Source: an uncultured Collinsella sp.
Lineage (GTDB): Bacteria; Actinomycetota; Coriobacteriia; Coriobacteriales; Coriobacteriaceae
NCBI GenBank assembly: GCA_900752545.1
Contig: CAADVS010000082.1
Coordinates: 1 to 47,786 of the forward strand
Direction of reading: 5' to 3'
DNA: 47,786 nucleotides
The translations under genes and the position numbers were made by a program. Positions 41,909-47,786 of the stretch are shown here, piece after piece. Position 1 is the first letter of the stretch; every line of letters begins with the position of its first letter. The notes beneath the pieces were generated by a model that saw nothing but the letters and a program-made list of their open reading frames with translations, did no database searches and was not told where the DNA came from.

Positions 41909-42871
41909 CTAGCCCGTGTAGCGCTCACGGTAGGTGTTACGCTTGGGTGCGGAGCCGTGGCTGCCGTGATGACGCGTGCGGCTGGCGAGGGTTTCCTGAG
42001 GCTTGCCACCGCGTTTGGCGCTCGCCTGCTTGGGTGGGATACCGCCGGCCTTGAGGATCTGCACCTCGCGGTCGGTGAGCTCGCGCCACGAGCCCTTGGC
42101 CACATCCTTGAGCTCCAGGCCGGCAAAGTTGCAGCGATGCAGACGAATTACCGGATGGTGAATCTTGCTCAACATGCGCTTAACCTGATTCTTGCGACCC
42201 TCGCGGATGATGACCTCCACGGCGGTGGTACCGGGCTTAACCCCCTGGGGAGCTACGGCCTCGGCCTCGCGTGCGGTGATGACGCGGCAGATTGCCGGCT
42301 GGCAGACGCCATCGTCGAGCTCGATGCCGCGGCGGAGCGGTTCTAAGTCGCGATCGGTCAGGTGGCCGTCCACGAGCGCCTGATAGGTCTTGTAGACGTG
42401 CTTGCTGGGGTGCAGCAGGTCCTGCGACAGATCACCGTCGGTGGTAAAGAGCAAAAGGCCCGTGGTGTCGCGGTCCAGGCGGCCCACCGGGAAGAGCCCC
42501 GGAAAGCGGTTGCGCGGTACCAGGTCGGCCACGCAGGGGCGCTCCTGCGGGTCGCTCATGGTGGTGAGGTAGCCGGTCGGCTTGTAGAGCATCAAGTACA
42601 CGGCGCCCTGGTTGAGCTTGACGGGCATGCCGTCGACCTCGATATGGTCGCGGTCGACGTCGACCTTGGTGCCCAGCTCGGTCGCGACCTGACCGTTGAC
42701 GGTCACGCGTCCGGCGGTCATCAGGTCCTCCGACCCGCGGCGGCTCGCAACGCCCGCGCGCGCCAAAAAGCGCTGCAGGCGCATGGTGTGCGGGTAGACA
42801 GGCTGGGCGTCGGTTGCGGGCACTGCGTTGCCCATGGCGCGCGTCTCCCCTACTTCGTTAGTCCTCGTCAT
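41909..42871 (-). CDS. 23S rRNA pseudouridine synthase, RluB family
   Basis: A 320-residue RsuA/RluB-family pseudouridine synthase. It has an S4 RNA-binding domain (MRLQRFLARAGVASRR), the catalytic Asp in GRLDRDTTGLLLFT, and the EGRKNQVKRML segment, then a basic Arg/Lys-rich tail. ATG 42871 has GGAGG at ideal spacing and overlaps scpB by 14 bases; ATG 42835 with GGGGAG is a possible alternative, giving 308 residues. The scpA-scpB-rluB order is conserved in many Gram-positives. The target is probably U2605-equivalent of 23S rRNA, by family. Confidence 0.9.
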   Translation of the reverse strand: MTRTNEVGETRAMGNAVPATDAQPVYPHTMRLQRFLARAGVASRRGSEDLMTAGRVTVNGQVATELGTKVDVDRDHIEVDGMPVKLNQGAVYLMLYKPTGYLTTMSDPQERPCVADLVPRNRFPGLFPVGRLDRDTTGLLLFTTDGDLSQDLLHPSKHVYKTYQALVDGHLTDRDLEPLRRGIELDDGVCQPAICRVITAREAEAVAPQGVKPGTTAVEVIIREGRKNQVKRMLSKIHHPVIRLHRCNFAGLELKDVAKGSWRELTDREVQILKAGGIPPKQASAKRGGKPQETLASRTRHHGSHGSAPKRNTYRERYTG

Positions 42872-43586
42872 GCATATCCTCCGAGGTCTCGTCGACGACC
42901 AGGGTCTCAAAGTCCTCGACTGCCTCAACATCTTCAACATCGGTATCGAGCAGTTCGCGCTCTTCGTCCAGATCTTCGGCCTGCTCCTCGAGCGTGGACT
43001 GAATGCTGCGGCCGCTTAGACGCTCGCGGATAAACTGGCGCGACTGCTCGTCGGGGGCAAACTGCTCCAGATCGGGCAGGTCGCGGGTGGAGCGCAGACC
43101 GAACTTTTCCAAGAAGGCGTTGGTCGTGCCGTAGATGATGGCTTGACCGCGCTGGGGATCGCGGCCGAGCTCGCGCACTAGACCCTTGTCCACGAGCGAC
43201 GCGATGACGCCGTCGGAGTTGACGCCGCGGATGCCCTTGACCACCTCGCGCGTCACGGGCTGGTGGTATGCGATGACGGCCAGGGTTTCGAGCGCCGCCT
43301 GCGACAGCTTTTGAGTGTCCCAGCTCAACACATAGGCCTCGACCACATCGTGGTAGGCGGGATGTGTAAACAGGCGCCAGCCACCGGCGACCTCGCGCAG
43401 CTGAAAGCCGCGGTTGGCCTCCTCGTACTCAACCTTGAGCTCGGCGAGCAGCGACGCGCACTCGCCGGGGGCGATATCCAGTGCGCCGGCCAGCGCGGGC
43501 GCACTCACCGGGTCGCTCGACACCAGCAGCAGCGCCTCGAGGGCACCTTTGAGGCTGTTTGCCTCCAGCGTGGAAAGGGTTGACAT
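42858..43586 (-). CDS. scpB: Segregation and condensation protein B
   Basis: A 242-residue partner of SMC and ScpA in chromosome condensation. Two winged-helix domains are visible (LKGALEALLLVSSDPVSAPALAGAL and LAVIAYHQPVTREVVKGIRGVNSDGVIASLVDKGLV), followed by an acidic tail of about 60 residues. It lies 11 bases after scpA. smc is not in the window. Confidence 0.95.
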   Translation of the reverse strand: MSTLSTLEANSLKGALEALLLVSSDPVSAPALAGALDIAPGECASLLAELKVEYEEANRGFQLREVAGGWRLFTHPAYHDVVEAYVLSWDTQKLSQAALETLAVIAYHQPVTREVVKGIRGVNSDGVIASLVDKGLVRELGRDPQRGQAIIYGTTNAFLEKFGLRSTRDLPDLEQFAPDEQSRQFIRERLSGRSIQSTLEEQAEDLDEERELLDTDVEDVEAVEDFETLVVDETSEDMHDED

Positions 43587-43597
43587 GGTTGCGGCTC

Positions 43598-44410
43598 CTA
43601 TTCGGTGAGCTCGGGGCCCTCGCCGGGCACATAGGCCTCGGCGCCCTCGACGCGGTTGATTTGAATGGTTCCAAAGATCTCGTCCTGGCTCAGCGTGAGC
43701 GAGCCGCGCTTGGCGAGCTCAAGCATGGCAAGGAAGGTGACGACGAGCTGCTCGGTGGTGGCATCGCCGTCCAGCAGCTCGCGGAAAGTGCAGGTTTGGT
43801 GCGCCATGGTAAAGCGGTCGACTGAGGCCACGGTCAGGTCGAGCGGTACGCGATGCGGAGCTACGTGCTCGGCCTCCAGCAGGAAGGTCTGTCGCTTGCC
43901 GTCCAGGTCGGCGCAGATGACGGCGAGGCCGCGCAGGGTGATGCCGGCCAGGTAGTCGGGCATGAGGCCCAAGAACTCGGGGTCGGGGCCGGCCACACGC
44001 GGGTGCATGCGGCTTTCGGCCTGCATGCGGGCACCGAGGGCCGCAGCCGCGCCTTTAAACTGTTTGTAGGCAATCAGGCGTTGGATCAGGACCTCGCGCA
44101 AGGCGTCGCCGTCGAGCGTGCTGAGCTCCTCGAGGTCTTCGTCGAACTCGTCATCGTCGTCATCGGCTTTGCGCGGGGCCTCCTGCGGCACCAGAGAGGC
44201 AGCCTTGATGTCCAAAAGGGTTGCCGCGACCAGCAAAAAGTCGCTCGCCACGTCAAGGTCCAGCGCCTCGATGCGCTCGGCCTCGGCAAGGTACTGCTCG
44301 GCCACCTCGCTGATGGAGATGGCGCCGATATCTACTTTTTGGCGGGTTACCAGCTGCAGCAGCAGGTCGAACGGTCCGCTGTAGACCTGCGTCGACACGC
44401 GATACGACAT
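43598..44410 (-). CDS. scpA: Segregation and condensation protein A
   Basis: A 270-residue kleisin that bridges SMC heads. The N-terminal VYSGPFDLLLQLVTRQKVDIGAISISEVAEQYL and DFLLVAATLLDIKAASLVP are typical; a central acidic patch (DDDDEFDEDLEEL) and the C-terminal winged helix (VVTFLAMLELAKRGSLTLSQDEIFGTIQI) follow. The ATG at 44410 has a near-perfect AAAGGAGGT upstream, suggesting strong translation. An 84-base spacer separates it from the protease gene. Confidence 0.95.
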   Translation of the reverse strand: MSYRVSTQVYSGPFDLLLQLVTRQKVDIGAISISEVAEQYLAEAERIEALDLDVASDFLLVAATLLDIKAASLVPQEAPRKADDDDDEFDEDLEELSTLDGDALREVLIQRLIAYKQFKGAAAALGARMQAESRMHPRVAGPDPEFLGLMPDYLAGITLRGLAVICADLDGKRQTFLLEAEHVAPHRVPLDLTVASVDRFTMAHQTCTFRELLDGDATTEQLVVTFLAMLELAKRGSLTLSQDEIFGTIQINRVEGAEAYVPGEGPELTE

Positions 44411-44494
44411 CTTCGACCTCCTTTGACGGCGCCTTCGCGGCGCGGTTTGGGTGCATGTTGCGACCGTTTTGCACGGTCGACCTGTAAGTTTACC
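44411..44494 (-). other. Spacer between M50 protease gene and scpA
   Basis: CGACCGT (44462-44468) and ACGGTCG (44474-44480) form a small hairpin without a T run, and a GGCGCC-rich inverted repeat follows. No promoter is convincing. Transcription probably continues through. Confidence 0.3.
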
Positions 44495-45178
44495 TTAGAT
44501 GCCGGCGATTGCGAAGTTGAGCAGCAGCTCAGCGAGCGGATACACGGTAACGTCGAAATAGCGGCCGATTACGTCGATGCCGGTCCACGTAGGCAGCAGG
44601 TACAGCACCAGGATGAGGATGGGCATAGCGTATTGCTGCAGATGGTAGTAGTTGTTGAGCGCCTTGCCCTTGAGGAAGGGCACGATGATCGACGAGCCAT
44701 CGAGCGGCGGGATCGGGATGAGGTTGAAGAACGCGAGTGACAGGTTGACCACGATAAAGGTGGCGCCGAAGTTCATGATCTGTGACGCCAGGGCAAAGGA
44801 CATGCTGGTGTAGAGGCTGCCATATGCCAGGCGCATGAGGACCGCGGCAAGACACGCGAGCGCGATGTTCGATGCGGGGCCGGCAACGCTCACCAGGACC
44901 TCGTCGCGCTTGGGGTGCTTGAGGTTGTTGAGGTAGACGGGCACGGGCTTGGCGAAGGCGAACACCGGGCCGCCGGCGGCAAGCATGAGCAGCGGCAAGA
45001 TGATGGTGCCAAACGGGTCGATATGGTTGAGCGGGTTAAGCGACACGCGGCCGCGTGATCGGGCCGTCTTATCGCCGAGTGCCCAGGCCGCGGCTGCGTG
45101 CGCGCTCTCGTGGATAACGATGCCCACGATGACGGCAATCGCGCTGGCGAGCAGGTTCATGAGGTAGCTGCTGGACAT
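44495..45178 (-). CDS. M50-family site-2 protease-like membrane metalloprotease
   Basis: A 227-residue intramembrane zinc protease. The active-site HESAH lies in the first helix (about residue 23-27), the third ligand motif NLIPIPPLDG is present, and there are about five or six hydrophobic helices. There is no PDZ domain, so it belongs to the short YwhC-like group rather than RseP. It is often found beside scpA in Firmicutes and Actinobacteria, where its substrate is unknown. Start 45178 follows GGGGAG. Confidence 0.9.
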   Translation of the reverse strand: MSSSYLMNLLASAIAVIVGIVIHESAHAAAAWALGDKTARSRGRVSLNPLNHIDPFGTIILPLLMLAAGGPVFAFAKPVPVYLNNLKHPKRDEVLVSVAGPASNIALACLAAVLMRLAYGSLYTSMSFALASQIMNFGATFIVVNLSLAFFNLIPIPPLDGSSIIVPFLKGKALNNYYHLQQYAMPILILVLYLLPTWTGIDVIGRYFDVTVYPLAELLLNFAIAGI

Positions 45179-45187
45179 GGTGCTCCC

Positions 45188-45484
45188 CTAGCGGACGCGG
45201 CGCGAGGCGCGAGCGAGTAGGTAGTCGGCCACAAACAGGATGACGGCCACGATGGCGTAATCCAGGCGGAATACGCCGCCAAAGGGCGAGGTGATGACGC
45301 CGTAGCCGGCGATGGCGCTCGGCAGCGCGCGCGAAAGCTCGACGACAAAGCCCACAATCTGCAGCTTGGCGGTGAGGCCGCTAAAGCACAGCAGCACGGT
45401 CATCGCGCTCATAAAGATGCCGCAAACGCGGCAGGCGATGGCGATGATGCTCATCGCCACGGCGGCGGCCTTACGAGAGTTCAC
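45188..45484 (-). CDS. Small membrane protein, unknown
   Basis: A 98-residue protein with two hydrophobic helices (about 11-35 and 65-88) and basic ends. Start is GTG 45484 with GAGGAG upstream, giving a 14-base overlap with the end of the ABC-F gene; an internal ATG at about 45451 is the alternative. No family is recognised. The tight packing between ABC-F and protease genes supports it being real. Confidence 0.6.
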   Translation of the reverse strand: MNSRKAAAVAMSIIAIACRVCGIFMSAMTVLLCFSGLTAKLQIVGFVVELSRALPSAIAGYGVITSPFGGVFRLDYAIVAVILFVADYLLARASRRVR

Positions 45485-47507
45485 GCGCGGTCTCCTCTTC
45501 GATCTGGGTGGAAAGCTCCAGCCATTCATCCTCGAGCTTGGGAAGCTCTTGCTTAAGGCCGTTATATTCCCCCAGCGCAGCGTTGAACTTGTCTTGATCG
45601 GCATAAAGCTCTTCGCTTGCCATCAATTCCATAAGCTCGTCATAGCGGGCGCGCTTTTTGTCGAGCTCTGCCTCGATCTTCTTGAGCTGGTTGCGCACGC
45701 CCTTGAGCTTTTTGTTGAGCGCAGCGCGGGCCTGGGCCTCGGCGCGCTTTTGCTCCTTGGTCTTTTTGCCTTCGGCCGCCTTGGGGGCGGCAGCGGGGCT
45801 GCTGGCTTGGACGGCGTTGGCGGTATTGGTGCTCTTCCCTGCGGTCGGCGCACTCTCCCCTGTCGCCTCGGCGGCGGCGCGGGCTGCGAGGTCCTCGCGC
45901 TTGTAGAGGTAGTAGTCGTAGTCGCCGTCATAGACCGTAACCTTGCCATCGCGGATGTCAATGATGCGGTTGGCCACGGCGCGGACCAGGTGCTCGTCGT
46001 GGCTGATCAGCACGATGGTTCCGGGGAAGTTCTGCAGGGCGTTCTCTAGCATGTCCACCGAGTCGATGTCCAGGTGGTTGGTGGGCTCGTCCAGGCACAG
46101 GAGCGCCTCGGGGGCCACGAGCATCTTGGCGAGCGCCAGACGCGCCTTTTCGCCGCCGGAGAGGACGCGAACCTGCTTCTCGATGGAATCGTTGTCGCTA
46201 AACAGGAAGGCGCCCAGCAGGCTGCGCTGCTGCGGCACGGTCCATTTTGGCGTGACGGTGTCGATCTCTTGCAGGACGGTATTGGACTCGGTCATACCCT
46301 CGAGTGCGTGCTGGGCGTAGTAGGCGACGCCGACGTTGGTGCCCAGGTCGCGCGTGCCGGTAGTGGGCGGTTCCAGGCCGGCGAGGATCTTCATGAGGGT
46401 GGACTTGCCGGCACCGTTGGGGCCGACGAGCGCCACGTGCTCGCCGCGGTAGAGCTTGAGGTCGATGTCGCTGTAGATGTGCTTGTTGCCGTAGGACTTG
46501 GAGACGCCCTCGAGGCCCACGACCATGTCGCCGGAGCGCGGCGGATCGGGGAACTTAAAGTCGATGTGCTTGTGGCCCTCGGGCAGGATGACGAGCTCCT
46601 TTTTGATCTGCTCGATTTTGCGGATGCGCTCCTGGGCCTGGGCGGCCTTGGTGGGCTTGTAGCGGAACTTGTCGACGAAGACCTGCATGTGGGCGATGTC
46701 GCGCTCCTGGGCGGCGCGCTTGGCGCGCATCTGCTCCAGGTTGTCCTCGCGCTGCTTGAGGTAGCTGCTGTAGTTGCCGGTGTAGGTGGTCACGCGACGG
46801 TTTTCGAGTGCGGCGACGTGGTCGACGCAGGCGTCCATGAAGGCGCGGTCGTGGCTGACGATGAGGACGGCGCCGTCGTAGTTGGCAATAAAGCCGCGCA
46901 GCCACTGGACGCTCTCGAGGTCCAGGTGGTTGGTGGGCTCGTCCAGAAGCAGCAGGTCGGGGTGGCGCAGGAAGAGCTTGGCGAGCGCGATGCGCATCTG
47001 CCAGCCGCCTGAGAACTCGGAGCACGGGCGCTCAAAGTCGGTGACCTTAAAGCCCAGACCGGATAGGATCTTACGGGCGTTGCTCTCGAGCTCGTAGCCG
47101 CCCAGATGCTCAAAGCGGTCCTGGACTTGGCCGTACTCGTTGAGGAGTGCGTCGACGTCCTTGCCCTGCTCGGAGAGCTCGGTGATTTGGGCCTGCAGCT
47201 CGTTGGCGCGCTCGCCCATGCGGCGGATTTCCTTGGCGGCGGCCATGACCTCGGCAAGGATGGTGGTGTCCTTTTGCTCCAGGTTGGTTTCCTGCTCCAG
47301 GTAGCCTACCTGGCAGTCCTTAGCGTACTGGACCTGACCGGCGTCGGGGCTGTCGATGCCCATGATGATCTTGAGCATGGTGGTTTTGCCGGCGCCGTTG
47401 GGGCCCACGAGCGCGAAGCGCTCGCCGGGGTTGATCTGGAAGGACGCGCCGCTAAAGAGGACGCGCGCGCCGAAGCTTTTTTCGATCTTGTCGACCAGGA
47501 GGATCAT
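45471..47507 (-). CDS. ABC-F family ATPase
   Basis: A 678-residue soluble protein with two ABC domains in tandem and no membrane part. Walker A motifs are GPNGAGKT (about 35-42) and GPNGAGKS (about 365); signature motifs are SGGWQMRIAL and LSGGEKARLAL; both Walker B segments end in DEPTNHLDL or DEPTNHLDI. The linker between domains (TYTGNYSSYLKQREDN) enters the ribosome in this family. A Lys-, Ala- and Glu-rich C-terminal coiled coil resembles that of Uup/YfmR types. Such proteins act on stalled ribosomes, and some give antibiotic resistance; this one looks like a housekeeping member. It opens the long minus-strand gene run. Confidence 0.92.
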   Translation of the reverse strand: MILLVDKIEKSFGARVLFSGASFQINPGERFALVGPNGAGKTTMLKIIMGIDSPDAGQVQYAKDCQVGYLEQETNLEQKDTTILAEVMAAAKEIRRMGERANELQAQITELSEQGKDVDALLNEYGQVQDRFEHLGGYELESNARKILSGLGFKVTDFERPCSEFSGGWQMRIALAKLFLRHPDLLLLDEPTNHLDLESVQWLRGFIANYDGAVLIVSHDRAFMDACVDHVAALENRRVTTYTGNYSSYLKQREDNLEQMRAKRAAQERDIAHMQVFVDKFRYKPTKAAQAQERIRKIEQIKKELVILPEGHKHIDFKFPDPPRSGDMVVGLEGVSKSYGNKHIYSDIDLKLYRGEHVALVGPNGAGKSTLMKILAGLEPPTTGTRDLGTNVGVAYYAQHALEGMTESNTVLQEIDTVTPKWTVPQQRSLLGAFLFSDNDSIEKQVRVLSGGEKARLALAKMLVAPEALLCLDEPTNHLDIDSVDMLENALQNFPGTIVLISHDEHLVRAVANRIIDIRDGKVTVYDGDYDYYLYKREDLAARAAAEATGESAPTAGKSTNTANAVQASSPAAAPKAAEGKKTKEQKRAEAQARAALNKKLKGVRNQLKKIEAELDKKRARYDELMELMASEELYADQDKFNAALGEYNGLKQELPKLEDEWLELSTQIEEETARELS

Positions 47508-47537
47508 GGTGCCGCCTTTGACCTTGTGTGCCTATAT

Positions 47538-47567
47538 GAAAAAAGGCCCCAACTTGCGTTGGAGCCT
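47538..47567 (-). terminator. Terminator of tRNA-Ala
   Basis: On the minus strand AGGCTCCAAC (47567-47558) pairs with GTTGGGGCCT (47553-47544) around a GCAA-type loop, followed by TTTTTTC. This is an intrinsic terminator just past the tRNA and upstream of the ABC-F gene. Confidence 0.92.
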
Positions 47568-47582
47568 CAATCAATGCTCGGG

Positions 47583-47655
47583 TGGAGACGAGGGGGATCG
47601 AACCCCTGACCTCTTGACTGCCAGTCAAGCGCTCTCCCAGCTGAGCTACGCCCCC
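47583..47655 (-). tRNA. tRNA-Ala (anticodon GGC)
   Basis: Cloverleaf: acceptor GGGGGCG with CGTCTCC, D arm TAGCTCAGCTGGGAGAGCGC, anticodon arm CTTGA-CTGGCAG-TCAAG with anticodon GGC, T arm AGGGG-TTCGATC-CCCCT, discriminator A. The 3' CCA is not encoded (the bases read CCC), unlike tRNA-Pro here. It reads GCC and GCU codons. Confidence 0.95.
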
Positions 47656-47667
47656 GTGCGAAGAAGT

Positions 47668-47696
47668 ACTATACGGGAACTCCCCCGTCGATGCAA
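47668..47696 (-). promoter_or_regulatory. tRNA-Ala promoter
   Basis: On the minus strand TTGCAT (47696-47691) and TATAGT (47673-47668) are 17 bases apart. The G-rich stretch right after -10 and before the tRNA fits a stable RNA promoter. Nothing else is seen to the right edge (47697-47786). Confidence 0.78.
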
Positions 47697-47786
47697 GGAC
47701 AATTTTGGAAAAACTTTCCTGGGGCGGCGGCGCGGATGCGGGACGGACTCGAGAGCGATGGGCCCGCGATGCCCGACTAAGCCCGC

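Overview
The window is high-GC chromosomal DNA with tightly packed housekeeping genes. Protein sequences and gene order point to a Coriobacteriia actinobacterium, most like Collinsella; this is inferred from recognition, not from a search. Supporting traits are an actinobacterial FHA (GarA-like)/MerR (FtsR-like) pair next to a Firmicutes-like backbone of RNase J, FtsK/SpoIIIE, RodZ-like, PgsA, CinA/PncC, RecA, RNase Y, SpoVS and MiaB. No phage, insertion sequence, CRISPR array or secretion cluster is visible.

Layout. (1) 1-547: gene-free DNA with two inverted copies of a structured repeat, one inside a perfect 36-bp inverted repeat. (2) 548-9602, plus strand: RNase J, FtsK, RodZ-like, YajQ, RimO, PgsA, PncC, very closely spaced. 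(3) 9603-11712: a helically phased repeat, a textbook SOS promoter, recA, recX. (4) 11713-18649: rny with its own promoter and long leader, a GHKL ATPase gene where Bacillus has ymdB, spoVS, miaB, miaA, hflX. (5) 18634-21538: lexA with a membrane acyltransferase gene on the minus strand, divergent from a LysM protein gene (YneA-like) across three SOS boxes, then nrdR and dut. (6) 21539-21930: three consecutive long palindromes between convergent genes. (7) 21931-27285: a glycolipid-type glycosyltransferase, thioredoxin reductase, and a DUF1836 regulator and a DegV protein that share a near-identical 23-bp operator-like site; then an NlpC/P60 hydrolase. (8) 27318-30344, minus strand: apt, MerR (FtsR-like), FHA (GarA-like), a second CDP-alcohol phosphatidyltransferase, tRNA-Pro. 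(9) 30425-47507, minus strand: a run of 18 genes with almost no spacing (coaBC back to an ABC-F ATPase) covering CoA, cysteine desulfuration, phospholipid precursors, ribosome GTPase Der, isoprenoids, nucleotide kinase, rRNA pseudouridylation and chromosome condensation. (10) tRNA-Ala with promoter and terminator at the right end.

Themes. RNA decay is represented by both RNase J and RNase Y. The SOS circuit is readable: boxes of the form GAAC-N4-GTTC lie between -35 and -10 of recA and of the LysM gene, with more boxes at lexA. Phospholipid synthesis is represented by GpsA, PlsY, PlsC and two PgsA-like enzymes. tRNA and ribosome modification is represented by MiaA, MiaB, RimO, RluB, Der, HflX and an ABC-F protein. 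The least explained items are the two families of conserved-core, variable-stem palindromic repeats, the DUF1836/DegV shared site, the nrdR start-codon hairpin, and the GHKL ATPase between rny and spoVS.
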